NCBI GenBank assembly: GCA_904501875.1
Contig: CAJGCQ010000026.1
Coordinates: 1 to 12,816 of the forward strand
Origin: Clostridiaceae bacterium
GTDB lineage: Bacteria; Bacillota; Clostridia; Oscillospirales; Acutalibacteraceae
Direction of reading: 5' to 3'
DNA length: 12,816 nucleotides
A model generated the notes under the pieces. That model was not told where the DNA came from. It saw nothing but the letters and a program-made list of their open reading frames with translations, and ran no database searches. The number at the start of each line of letters is the position of its first letter. Position 1 is the first letter of the stretch. The position numbers and the translations under genes were made by a program. Positions 1 to 7,019 of this stretch are shown here, piece by piece.

Positions 1-1
1 A

Positions 2-1678
2 ATGGCTGTAGGCGACCCTGATTTAGTAAAGGAACTCGAAAGCATTAAAGACAATGCGGAAGCGATTTCCGACGCTTTTTATAAGGATCTTGAATTCGGC
101 ACGGGAGGTCTTCGAGGCGTTATCGGCGCAGGAACAAACCGTATGAACATATATACTGTAGGCAAGGCATCCCAAGGTCTGGCGGCATATGTTAATTCGG
201 TATCCGAAAAGGGCAGTATAGCCATTGCGTATGACAGCCGCATTAAAAGCGACCTTTTTGCAAAAACCGCCGCCTCTATTTTTGCGGCAAACGGTATTAA
301 GGTTTATATTTATAAGGAGCTTATGCCCACTCCTATGCTCTCCTTTGCGGTAAGAAGACTTAAGTGTGATGCGGGTGTAGTTGTAACCGCAAGCCATAAC
401 CCCGCTAAATACAACGGTTACAAGGCCTACGGACCCGACGGCTGCCAGTTAGGTCTTGAAGCGGCTGATTATGTCCTTTCCATAATGAATAAGGTTGATA
501 TTTTCGACGATGTTAAGACCCTCGATTTTAATACCGCAGTAGCCGAGGGCAAAATCGAGTATATCGGCGAGGATATTATTGAGGAATATTTAAACTGCGT
601 GCTTGCCTGCAGAGTAGCACCCGAGGCGGATGTTAAATCCTTGAATGTAATTTACTCCCCGCTCCACGGTAGCGGTAATAAACCTGTCAGAAGCATTTTA
701 AAGAAAATCGGTGTTACTAATGTAACGGTAGTGCCCGAGCAGGAACTGCCTGACGGCAATTTTCCCACCGCCCCTTATCCGAACCCCGAAATCCGCCAAG
801 CCTTCGAGTGTGCTTTAAAGCTTGCAAACGAGATTAAGCCCGAATTACTGCTTGCCACCGACCCCGACTGTGACCGAGTGGGAATAGCGGTGCGTGACGG
901 GGAGGAATATAAGCTCCTGTCTGGCAACGATGTGGGCGCTTTACTGCTGGATTTCGTGCTTGCAAGAAGAATCGAAAATGGCACATTACCCAAAAATCCG
1001 CTTGCAGTTAAAACAATAGTTACAACCGAGCTTTGCCGCAAAATCGCCGAAAACTACGGCTGTGAGCTTGTCGATGTGCTTACCGGATTTAAGTTTATAG
1101 GCGAGCAGATAACAATGCTTGAAGCAAAGGGTGAGGAGAACCGCTTTGTCTTCGGCTTTGAGGAAAGCTACGGCTATTTAGGCGGCACATATGTACGGGA
1201 TAAGGACGCTGTTATTGCCTCAATGCTTATCTGCGAAATGGTAGCTTACTATAAGGCGCAGGGCAAAAATCTTATCGAGGTACTTGACGGTCTCTACAAG
1301 AAGTACTGCTATTACATCTGCGCTCAAAAGAGCTTTACTTGCGAGGGTGAAAGCGGTATGAAGCAGATTAAGGGTATAATGGAATCACTGAGAACAGATA
1401 CCCCTAAAGAAATAAACGGTTCTAAGGTTGTTAAGTTCGATGATTACGAGACATCCGTAAGTCGTGACCTTAAAAACGGAAATGAAACAAAAATCACCCT
1501 TCCCCGCTCCAATGTGCTTTGCTTCTATATGGAGGACGGATGCTCCTTAATGGTTCGCCCTTCGGGTACAGAGCCTAAAATTAAGCTTTACATCGGTGCA
1601 GTGGGTAAAACCTATTCCGAGGCGGAGGCTAATCTTGGCGGTCTTACCGACATCGGCACAAAGCTCTTAGGGTTTTAA
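2..1678 (+). CDS. pgcA: Phosphoglucomutase/phosphomannomutase, 5' end cut by window edge
   Basis: Alpha-D-phosphohexomutase that interconverts hexose 1- and 6-phosphates in the cytoplasm, linking glycolysis to UDP-glucose and cell-envelope or glycan precursors. Numbered from the first visible Met, the catalytic phosphoserine loop TASHNPAKYNG is at 129-139 (Ser131), the metal loop DPDCDR at 287-292, the sugar-recognition loop GFEESYG at 385-391 and the C-terminal phosphate-binding loop RPSGTEPK at 519-526. All four family landmarks are intact. The length (558 aa visible) and the FGTGGLRG motif near the N-terminus fit the long PgcA type of Bacillota (about 570-580 aa). Those proteins have a dozen or more residues before this point, so the ATG at base 2 is probably internal and the real start lies upstream of the window. 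A terminator follows the stop. Specificity for glucose versus mannose cannot be read from the sequence. Confidence 0.93.
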   Translation: MAVGDPDLVKELESIKDNAEAISDAFYKDLEFGTGGLRGVIGAGTNRMNIYTVGKASQGLAAYVNSVSEKGSIAIAYDSRIKSDLFAKTAASIFAANGIKVYIYKELMPTPMLSFAVRRLKCDAGVVVTASHNPAKYNGYKAYGPDGCQLGLEAADYVLSIMNKVDIFDDVKTLDFNTAVAEGKIEYIGEDIIEEYLNCVLACRVAPEADVKSLNVIYSPLHGSGNKPVRSILKKIGVTNVTVVPEQELPDGNFPTAPYPNPEIRQAFECALKLANEIKPELLLATDPDCDRVGIAVRDGEEYKLLSGNDVGALLLDFVLARRIENGTLPKNPLAVKTIVTTELCRKIAENYGCELVDVLTGFKFIGEQITMLEAKGEENRFVFGFEESYGYLGGTYVRDKDAVIASMLICEMVAYYKAQGKNLIEVLDGLYKKYCYYICAQKSFTCEGESGMKQIKGIMESLRTDTPKEINGSKVVKFDDYETSVSRDLKNGNETKITLPRSNVLCFYMEDGCSLMVRPSGTEPKIKLYIGAVGKTYSEAEANLGGLTDIGTKLLGF

Positions 1679-1694
1679 ATACAGATAAATTCAG

Positions 1695-1730
1695 GCGGGC
1701 TTCTCAAAACAGAGAGGCCCGCTTTGTTGT
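1695..1730 (+). terminator. Rho-independent terminator after the phosphomutase gene
   Basis: GCGGGCTTCTC (1695-1705) pairs with GAGAGGCCCGC (1712-1722) over 11 positions, with one G-U wobble and a 6-base AAAACA loop. A moderately T-rich tail, TTTGTTGT, follows. It starts 17 bases after the stop codon, the usual place for an intrinsic terminator on the plus strand. Confidence 0.85.
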
Positions 1731-1741
1731 AATTAAATTAC
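1729..1741. promoter_or_regulatory. Short palindrome upstream of the trxB promoter, possible operator
   Basis: GTAATT-A-AATTAC is a 6-1-6 inverted repeat ending six bases before the putative -35 of the thioredoxin reductase promoter. A further GTAAT copy at 1750-1754 overlaps the -35 region, giving three GTAAT half-sites in about 26 bases. The placement would suit an activator or repressor. The region is AT-rich, so chance is a real alternative. Confidence 0.25.
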
Positions 1742-1747
1742 TTTTTA

Positions 1748-1776
1748 TTGTAATACTATAAAAAATGTGTTATGAT
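1748..1776 (+). promoter_or_regulatory. Sigma-A-type promoter for thioredoxin reductase
   Basis: The -35 is TTGTAA (1748-1753), 4 of 6 consensus matches. A 17-base spacer follows, then TATGAT (1771-1776), 5 of 6 matches and preceded by TGT, which makes an extended -10. The predicted transcription start is near 1782-1783, just before the AAAGGA ribosome binding site at 1784-1789. This supports the ATG at 1801 over the ATG at 1765, which would lie upstream of the transcript. Confidence 0.6.
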
Positions 1777-1800
1777 TTGGCTAAAAGGAATGATAAAACT

Positions 1801-2724
1801 ATGAGTGAAAATATATACGACATTATTATAATAGGAGGCGGTTGTGCGGGGCTTACGGCTTCTGTTTACGCCCGCAGGGCGGGGAAGACCGTGCTTTTGC
1901 TCGAAAACAACAGCTTCGGCGGGCAGATTTCCCTTTCGGACGGGGTGGAAAATTTCCCCGGATTTATGAATATAAGCGGTGCGGAGTTGTCTGACAGACT
2001 GCACGCTCAGGCGGCGTCCTTAGGCACGGAAACCGTTTTTGATACAGCAATAGGAATTAAAGAAAGCGGAGCATATAAAATCGTTACCGCCGAATATGGA
2101 GAGTATAAAGGCCGGGCAATTATTATTGCAGGCGGACTAAGACACAGAAAGACGGGTCTTGCAGAAGAAGATAGGTTTATCGGAAAGGGCGTATCCTACT
2201 GTGCGGTATGTGACGGTGCGTTTTATAAAAATAAAGGGGTTGCGGTTTTAGGCGGGGGCAACACCGCTATCGGTGATGCTGCTTTTCTTGCGGATATATG
2301 TGAAAGCGTGACCGTAATCCACCGAAGAAGCGAATTTCGTGCCGATAAAAGCACGGTTTTACGGCTTAAAGAGAAAAGCAATATCAAGTATGAGCTTGAT
2401 TCCGTTCTTACAGCGATAAACGGCGAAAACTCGCTTACCTCGGTGGGGGTCGAAAACACCGTGACAGGCGAGAAAAAAGAAATCCCCGTTTCGGGGCTTT
2501 TTGTCGCAATAGGACAACTGCCGCAAAACGGGGCGTATAAGGATATTGTGGAGCTTGACGAGTACGGCTATATAAAGGCGGGAGAGGACTGCTGCACTTC
2601 AAGAGCTGGAATTTTTGCCGCAGGAGACTGCCGCACAAAGAAGCTTCGCCAGCTTGTAACCGCTGCGGCGGACGGCGCTATAGCCGCCACCAACGCCTGC
2701 AGTTATGCAGATGGGATAGAGTAA
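1801..2724 (+). CDS. trxB: Thioredoxin reductase (NADPH-type flavoprotein)
   Basis: FAD enzyme that passes electrons from NAD(P)H to thioredoxin or a related disulfide carrier in the cytoplasm. The 307 aa are the usual length. Visible in order are the N-terminal FAD-binding loop GGGCAG (12-17), the redox-active disulfide CAVC followed by DG (Cys134, Cys137), the nucleotide-binding loop GGGNTAIGDA (151-160), the NADPH 2'-phosphate motif HRRSEFRA (174-181) and the C-terminal FAD motif IFAAGD (271-276). The start at 1801 is chosen over 1765 because it has an AAAGGA site 11 bases upstream, gives the normal N-terminus and lies downstream of the promoter. An odd feature is the nucleotide loop, which reads GGGNTAIGDA where the usual form is close to GGGDSAVEEA, so a conserved acidic residue is replaced by Gly158. 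The HRR motif still argues for NADPH. A TrxB paralogue or a ferredoxin-linked variant is possible. Confidence 0.9.
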   Translation: MSENIYDIIIIGGGCAGLTASVYARRAGKTVLLLENNSFGGQISLSDGVENFPGFMNISGAELSDRLHAQAASLGTETVFDTAIGIKESGAYKIVTAEYGEYKGRAIIIAGGLRHRKTGLAEEDRFIGKGVSYCAVCDGAFYKNKGVAVLGGGNTAIGDAAFLADICESVTVIHRRSEFRADKSTVLRLKEKSNIKYELDSVLTAINGENSLTSVGVENTVTGEKKEIPVSGLFVAIGQLPQNGAYKDIVELDEYGYIKAGEDCCTSRAGIFAAGDCRTKKLRQLVTAAADGAIAATNACSYADGIE

Positions 2725-2795
2725 TAAGAATACAGTTACACTTTTACGGTTGTTTTTCGCATATTCTGCGTACGCCGAAGATACAGAGATTTGTT

Positions 2796-2848
2796 TTAAT
2801 GCCTTTAGGCTGGTTTTCTCAAAGAGCAAACCAGCCTAAAGGCATTAA
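2796..2848. repeat. Perfect 21-bp inverted repeat between convergent genes
   Basis: The arm at 2796-2816 is the exact reverse complement of the arm at 2828-2848, with an 11-base loop (TCTCAAAGAGC). It lies 71 bases past the trxB stop and 41 bases from the his operon stop. The plus-strand continuation is A-rich (TATAAAAATACG) and the minus-strand continuation is AACAAATC, so neither strand has the T-tract of a classic terminator. It may still end or stabilise the trxB transcript. Other options are a small dispersed palindromic repeat or the remnant of a tiny mobile element. Confidence 0.8.
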
Positions 2849-2851
2849 TAT

Positions 2852-2885
2852 AAAAATACGGGACGGCGTATGACGTCCCGTATTT
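2852..2885 (-). terminator. Rho-independent terminator of the histidine operon
   Basis: AAATACGGGACG (2854-2865) and CGTCCCGTATTT (2874-2885) form a perfect 12-bp stem with an 8-base loop. Read on the minus strand, the stem runs into TTTTT (complement of 2852-2856) four bases after the last his gene ends. A GC-rich stem plus a U-run in this position is a standard intrinsic terminator. Confidence 0.88.
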
Positions 2886-2889
2886 AGAA

Positions 2890-3693
2890 TTAAAGCGCTG
2901 TATACTCTATTTTACCGTTTTTTATTACGGCGTTGCGGGTGAAGCCTGTTTTACGGGCTAAATCAGCCGCCCTGTCAAATGCGAAATTGAGGTAATTTTT
3001 ATCGTGGCAGTCACTGGAGAGCATAATTTCCCCGCCGTGTTTTCTTATGATTTTAAGAATTTTTGGGGAAGGGTAGGGAATAGTTCTTACCCCCCTCGCC
3101 ATAGCACCCGTGTTGATTTCAAAGGGCAAGCCGTAAGGTATAAGCGCCTTTACAGCCTTCTCCGCAGCTGCTAAAAATCGGGGACTTTCTCCGTAGCCGT
3201 TTTTATCGCTAAACTTTGAAACTAAATCAAAATGTCCTATAATATCGGCGTTTGTTTTCTCCGGGGACTTTGTGACAAGGGAAAAATAATCCTCGGCTAA
3301 AGCATCAAAGTCGCCGCCGTAAAGCCTATCTACCGCGTCCTTTACAATTCTGGCGGTATCGTCCACCGCAATATATTCCCCGTTTTTTAAAACATAATGT
3401 ACCGAGCCTATGATATAATCGTAGCATCCGGTGGGCTCGTCTGAAAAATAATCCTGCTCAATTCCGCAGTAAAGCTCGATTCTGCCTTTATATTCTTCTT
3501 TAAGAGCGGCAATTTCGTCACGGTATTTTTTCGCATTTTCTGGGCTTAAAGCAAAGCTTTTGTCCATTTCGGTATAGCTATGGGAAGAAAAGCCCAGAGC
3601 GAAAAAGCCTTTATTAAGCGCCGCTTTTACCAGCTCCTCGGGGGAGTCCTTGCCGTCGCAAAAGTTAGAGTGTGTATGAAAATTACATTTCAT
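2890..3693 (-). CDS. hisK: Histidinol-phosphatase, PHP family
   Basis: Hydrolyses L-histidinol phosphate to L-histidinol, the step between HisC and HisD. The 267 aa match the HisJ/HisK-type PHP phosphatases. Candidate metal ligands are all visible: HTH (His6, His8), SSHS (His38), GIEQD (Glu79), IGSVHY (His99), IIGHFD (His154) and SSDCH (Asp228, His230). The ATG at 3691-3693 is chosen because the protein then begins MKCNFHTHS, the normal PHP N-terminus. Starting at 3747 would add 18 unrelated residues that lie in the hisIE coding sequence. An AGGAG site lies 13 bases upstream, a rather long spacing. The gene overlaps hisIE by 11 bases and is the last of the operon, followed at once by the terminator. 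It supplies the phosphatase activity that the single-domain HisB here lacks. Confidence 0.93.
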   Translation of the reverse strand: MKCNFHTHSNFCDGKDSPEELVKAALNKGFFALGFSSHSYTEMDKSFALSPENAKKYRDEIAALKEEYKGRIELYCGIEQDYFSDEPTGCYDYIIGSVHYVLKNGEYIAVDDTARIVKDAVDRLYGGDFDALAEDYFSLVTKSPEKTNADIIGHFDLVSKFSDKNGYGESPRFLAAAEKAVKALIPYGLPFEINTGAMARGVRTIPYPSPKILKIIRKHGGEIMLSSDCHDKNYLNFAFDRAADLARKTGFTRNAVIKNGKIEYTAL

Positions 3694-4342
3694 CGCTTGC
3701 CATTTTCTCCTGCTTAACCTTGTGGTCAATAACATGGCGGGAGGCAATCTCTTTTCTTACATCCTCCACCGAAATGCCCATTTGAACCATCATAACCATA
3801 ATGTGGTATGCAAGGTCTGCAATCTCGTAAACCGTTTCCTTTTTGTCGTTTGCCTTGCCCGCAATTATAACCTCTGTGGATTCCTCGCCCACCTTTTTAA
3901 GAATTTTATCAATTCCCTTTTGGAAAAGGTAGGTTGTGTAAGAGCCCTCGGGCATATCTTTTTTTCTGCCCTCTAAAAGCTCATACAGTCCGTCCATAGA
4001 AAATTCTGCACGGTTTTCACTCTGAAAAACAGGGTTTGTAAAGCAGGACTCTGTACCTGTATGGCAGGCGGGGCCCTCCTTTTCTACAACCACCGTCAGC
4101 GCATCCTTATCGCAGTCGGCGGTGATGGAAACAATGTGCTGATAGTTGTTGCTGGTTTCCCCTTTAAGCCACAGCTCATCTCTTGAACGGCTGTAAAAGC
4201 AGGTAAGCTCTTTTTCCATAGAGATTTTAAGGCTTTCCCTATTCATATAAGCGACCGTTAACACCTTTTTGTTGTGTGCATCCACTACAACTGCGGGAAT
4301 AAGTCCCTTTTCATCAAATTTAAGCTCGTCAATGTTTATCAT
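3683..4342 (-). CDS. hisIE: Bifunctional phosphoribosyl-AMP cyclohydrolase / phosphoribosyl-ATP pyrophosphatase
   Basis: Carries out steps 2 and 3 of histidine synthesis: PR-ATP loses pyrophosphate (HisE), then the PR-AMP ring is opened (HisI). Residues 1 to about 106 are HisI, with RSRDELWLKGETSNN (52-66), the metal site DCDKD (76-80) and GPACHTG with a following SCF (zinc-type Cys77, Cys93, Cys100). Residues about 116-203 are HisE, with EGSYTTYLF (132-140) and the MazG-like acidic helix GEESTEVIIA (Glu153, Glu154, Glu157), then YEIADLAYH (172-180). The 219 aa are typical of the fused form. A 16-residue basic-acidic tail follows HisE. The start is 3 bases after the hisF stop, with a GAGG site inside the end of hisF. 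The fusion itself is common in bacteria. Confidence 0.95.
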   Translation of the reverse strand: MINIDELKFDEKGLIPAVVVDAHNKKVLTVAYMNRESLKISMEKELTCFYSRSRDELWLKGETSNNYQHIVSITADCDKDALTVVVEKEGPACHTGTESCFTNPVFQSENRAEFSMDGLYELLEGRKKDMPEGSYTTYLFQKGIDKILKKVGEESTEVIIAGKANDKKETVYEIADLAYHIMVMMVQMGISVEDVRKEIASRHVIDHKVKQEKMASDEM

Positions 4343-4345
4343 AAT

Positions 4346-5104
4346 TTACAGCCTCACATTAATATTGTTTTTATTTAAAAGTTGCTTTAGGTCGGAGATT
4401 TTGACCTCGCCGAAATGGAAAATCGAGGCGGCAAGCCCTGCGTCAATGTCGGGAATTTCGTTAAATAATGTTACAAAATCTTGGGCACAGCCCGCTCCGC
4501 CCGAGGCGATAACGGGTACATTAACCGCTTCGCATACTGCTTTTAGCATTTGGATATCAAACCCCTTTTTAACGCCGTCGGTATCAATGGAGTTTACAAC
4601 TACCTCGCCTGCGCCGTTGTCAACACACCGCTTTATCCAGGAAACGCCCTCTATTCCGGTGTCGTCCCTGCCGCCTCTCGAAAAAATACGGAACTCGCCG
4701 TCAACCCGTTTTATATCTGCCGATATTACCACGCACTGACTGCCGTATTTCTCCGCCGCCGCCCGTATTAGGTCGGGGTTTTTAATAGCGCCGGAATTTA
4801 CGCTTACCTTGTCCGCACCGCATTTAAGCACACGGTCAAAGTCCTCTAAGGTATTAATTCCGCCGCCGACGGTAAGGGGAATGAAAATATTGCTTGCTAC
4901 CTCTTTTAATATATCGGTAAAAAGCTTTCTGCCGTCACTCGAGGCGGTGATATCGTAAAACACAAGCTCGTCCGCACCGCAGTCGCTGTAATACTTGCCG
5001 AGCTCTACGGGGGAGGAGACATCGTTAAGCCCCTTAAAATTTACGCCTTTAACAACCCTACCGTCCTTAACATCAAGGCAGGGGATTATTCTTTTGGTAA
5101 TCAT
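4346..5104 (-). CDS. hisF: Imidazole glycerol phosphate synthase, cyclase subunit
   Basis: A (beta/alpha)8-barrel that uses ammonia from HisH to convert PRFAR into imidazole glycerol phosphate and AICAR. The 252 aa are the standard length. The catalytic acid Asp11 is in PCLDVKDG (8-15) and Asp130 in SADIKRVDGEF, the positions known from the Thermotoga enzyme. Phosphate-binding loops TVGGGI (78-83) and IASGGAG are present, and the C-terminus reads INVRL as expected. It overlaps hisA by four bases and has a GGAGGCGG ribosome binding site. The product pairs with HisH, encoded two genes upstream, so HisA lies between the two subunits in the operon, a usual his gene order. Confidence 0.97.
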   Translation of the reverse strand: MITKRIIPCLDVKDGRVVKGVNFKGLNDVSSPVELGKYYSDCGADELVFYDITASSDGRKLFTDILKEVASNIFIPLTVGGGINTLEDFDRVLKCGADKVSVNSGAIKNPDLIRAAAEKYGSQCVVISADIKRVDGEFRIFSRGGRDDTGIEGVSWIKRCVDNGAGEVVVNSIDTDGVKKGFDIQMLKAVCEAVNVPVIASGGAGCAQDFVTLFNEIPDIDAGLAASIFHFGEVKISDLKQLLNKNNINVRL

Positions 5105-5814
5105 TTTGCCGCCTCCAAAGCTTCTTCAAGGTCGATTGCTCCGATATAGTACGCCTTACCGATTATAGCGCCGTAAAGGTTGAGCTCTCTTAAGGCCTTT
5201 ATGTCATAGAGGGTTGAAACTCCACCCGAGGCGGTGATGTTCATATCGAATTTCTCGGAAAGCTCTTTATAAAGCTGACGGTTGGTGCCTTTCATGGCGC
5301 CGTCCCTTGAAATATCGGTACAGATAAGTGTTTTAACCCCTATTTTCCGCATTTTTTCGCAAAAATCAAAGCAGCTGTATTCCGATTTTTCGGTCCAGCC
5401 CTTAACAGCAACAAAGCCGTCCTTAATATCGGCCCCTACTGCTATTTTATCGCCGTATTTGCTAACTGCGGTACGCAAAAATGCCTCATCATTTACCGCC
5501 GCCGTTCCTAAAATCACACGGTCAAGCCCTGCGTTTAGGTACTTTTCAACGGTATCAAGGGAGCGTATACCGCCGCCTATCTCGCAAAAAAGTCCCGTGT
5601 TTTGGGCAATTTCTTTTACGACTTCAAAATTTGGGGTCTCGCCGTTTTTCGCACCCTCTAAGTCAACTATATGAATGAATTTTGCGCCCTTAGCCTCAAA
5701 ATCACGGGCAATCTCTATTGGGTTATCGCTGTAAACGGTCATTTCGGCGTAATCGCCCTTAAAAAGCCTGACCGCCTTGTGCTCAAACAAATCTATTGCA
5801 GGGAAAATGTTCAT
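5101..5814 (-). CDS. hisA: ProFAR isomerase (HisA)
   Basis: Isomerises ProFAR to PRFAR by an Amadori rearrangement, the step just before HisHF. The protein is a 237-aa (beta/alpha)8-barrel homologous to HisF. Catalytic acids are in place: Asp8 in FPAIDL and Asp129 in GADIKDG. The phosphate loops CEIGGGIRS (77-85) and TASGGVST and the TDISRDG motif (166-172) are present. There is a good GGAGGC site before the start, with four-base overlaps at both ends. The isoleucine after Asp129 and the TDISRDG motif are ordinary for HisA. Nothing suggests the dual HisA/TrpF enzyme PriA of actinobacteria. Confidence 0.96.
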   Translation of the reverse strand: MNIFPAIDLFEHKAVRLFKGDYAEMTVYSDNPIEIARDFEAKGAKFIHIVDLEGAKNGETPNFEVVKEIAQNTGLFCEIGGGIRSLDTVEKYLNAGLDRVILGTAAVNDEAFLRTAVSKYGDKIAVGADIKDGFVAVKGWTEKSEYSCFDFCEKMRKIGVKTLICTDISRDGAMKGTNRQLYKELSEKFDMNITASGGVSTLYDIKALRELNLYGAIIGKAYYIGAIDLEEALEAAK

Positions 5815-6431
5815 TTATTTGCCTCCAAGCCGCAAAAGGTGCGCAGAATTTTAAGCCCCGTTTCGCCGCTTTTTTCGGGGTGGAACTGACATCCGAAAAC
5901 ACTTTTATTAGCTGCCGCCGCAGTAATAGTAATACCGTATTCGGTGGTTGCGGTAACGCTGTCATTACAGCCGTCCGCATAAAAGGAATGAACGAAATAG
6001 ACGAAGTCACCGTCCGTATTGTTTTTAAAAATCGGGCAGTCGCCCGTGAGTTTCAGGGCATTCCAGCCGATATGCGGAATCTTAAGGCTTTTCGGTATTC
6101 TGCCCTCCATAGGCACGACCTCGCCCTTTATAAGACCAAGGCCCTTATGCTCGCCGAACTCATAGCTTTTATCGAATAAAAGCTGCATACCAAGGCAGAT
6201 GCCAAGTAGCGGTTTGCCTTTTTCGGCTTCCTCTTTTATAAGCCTATCAAGCCCGTCGGCTTTAAGCTTTTCCATAGCGTCCCCAAAGGCGCCCACACCC
6301 GGAAGAATCAGTTTATCTGCCTTTTTTATAAGCTCGCTGTCCCCCGTGATAATCGCATCCGCTCCTGCTGCTTTTAGCGATGAGGAGAGGGAAAAAAGGT
6401 TGCCCACGCCGTAGTCAATTATTGCAATCAT
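5811..6431 (-). CDS. hisH: Imidazole glycerol phosphate synthase, glutaminase subunit
   Basis: Class I glutamine amidotransferase that releases ammonia from glutamine and channels it to HisF. In its 206 aa the oxyanion-strand motif PGVG is at 44-47, the nucleophile Cys79 in GICLGMQ, and the other triad members His184 and Glu186 in CQFHPEKSG. All catalytic residues are intact. The start abuts the hisB stop exactly, with no overlap and no gap. The upstream site (AAAGGGTGT) is weaker than elsewhere in the operon, so translation may rely on coupling to hisB. Confidence 0.96.
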   Translation of the reverse strand: MIAIIDYGVGNLFSLSSSLKAAGADAIITGDSELIKKADKLILPGVGAFGDAMEKLKADGLDRLIKEEAEKGKPLLGICLGMQLLFDKSYEFGEHKGLGLIKGEVVPMEGRIPKSLKIPHIGWNALKLTGDCPIFKNNTDGDFVYFVHSFYADGCNDSVTATTEYGITITAAAANKSVFGCQFHPEKSGETGLKILRTFCGLEANK

Positions 6432-7019
6432 TTAAAGCACACCCTTTGTGGACGGAATTTCATTCCTGCGGCTTTCATCAATCTTAACTGCCGCCGCAAG
6501 GCTCCTCGCAACAGACTTAAATGCACCTTCGATAATATGGTGGGAGTTTGTGCCGCTAAGCTGTTTAATGTGCAAAGTAATTGCCCCGTGACGGACAAAA
6601 CCTAAGTAGAATTCCTCTACAAGCTCGGTATCAAAATCGCCCACCTTTTGGGCGGGGATTGTTAAACCGTAGGACAGATGTGCTCTGCCCGAAATATCCA
6701 CCGCCGTCATAATAAGGGATTCGTCCATAGGGAGAATAAAGCTGCCGTAGCGGGTGATACCCCGCATATCGTCGAGGGCTGATTTAAAAGCATCACCCAA
6801 GGCTATGCCTATATCCTCAACGGTGTGGTGATAATCCACATAGGTGTCCCCCTTGCAGGAAACGGTAAGGTCAAACCCGCCGTGACGGGCAAAAAGGGTC
6901 AGCATATGGTCAAGAAAACCGCAGCCTGTTTGGATTTCACTTTTTCCCGTACCGTCGATATTAAGGCTGAGCTTAATATCGGTTTCATTGGTTTTTCTGT
7001 TAATTTCCGCAGTTCTCAT
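6432..7019 (-). CDS. hisB: Imidazoleglycerol-phosphate dehydratase
   Basis: Dehydrates imidazole glycerol phosphate to imidazole acetol phosphate. At 195 aa it is the single-function form, without the N-terminal phosphatase domain of the enterobacterial HisB. Metal-binding histidine clusters of the family are present: FLDHM (His38), RHGG (His46), DYHHTVED (62-69), RHG (His144) and SHHIIEGAFKS (159-169). The C-terminus STKGVL is characteristic. An AGGAGG site five to six bases before the ATG is one of the best in the operon. The start overlaps hisC by four bases. Confidence 0.97.
   Translation of the reverse strand: MRTAEINRKTNETDIKLSLNIDGTGKSEIQTGCGFLDHMLTLFARHGGFDLTVSCKGDTYVDYHHTVEDIGIALGDAFKSALDDMRGITRYGSFILPMDESLIMTAVDISGRAHLSYGLTIPAQKVGDFDTELVEEFYLGFVRHGAITLHIKQLSGTNSHHIIEGAFKSVARSLAAAVKIDESRRNEIPSTKGVL

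Noticed and set aside
1765..1800. Longer N-terminus for thioredoxin reductase from ATG 1765
   Set aside because: It overlaps the extended -10 of the probable promoter, has no ribosome binding site, and adds 12 residues not seen in the family.
2768..2775. GCGTACGC palindrome in the trxB-his gap
   Set aside because: Only eight bases, no partner sites, and no promoter nearby.
3694..3747. Longer N-terminus for the histidinol phosphatase from ATG 3747
   Set aside because: The extra 18 residues are hisIE coding sequence read in another frame. The normal PHP N-terminus starts at 3693.
4269..4739. 156-aa open frame antisense to hisIE/hisF
   Set aside because: Serine-, threonine- and proline-rich translation without domains, over two intact catalytic genes. 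A shadow frame.
5796..6179. 127-aa open frame antisense to hisH
   Set aside because: No recognisable motifs, and it lies wholly over an intact hisH and its junction with hisA. It is a by-product of codon bias.
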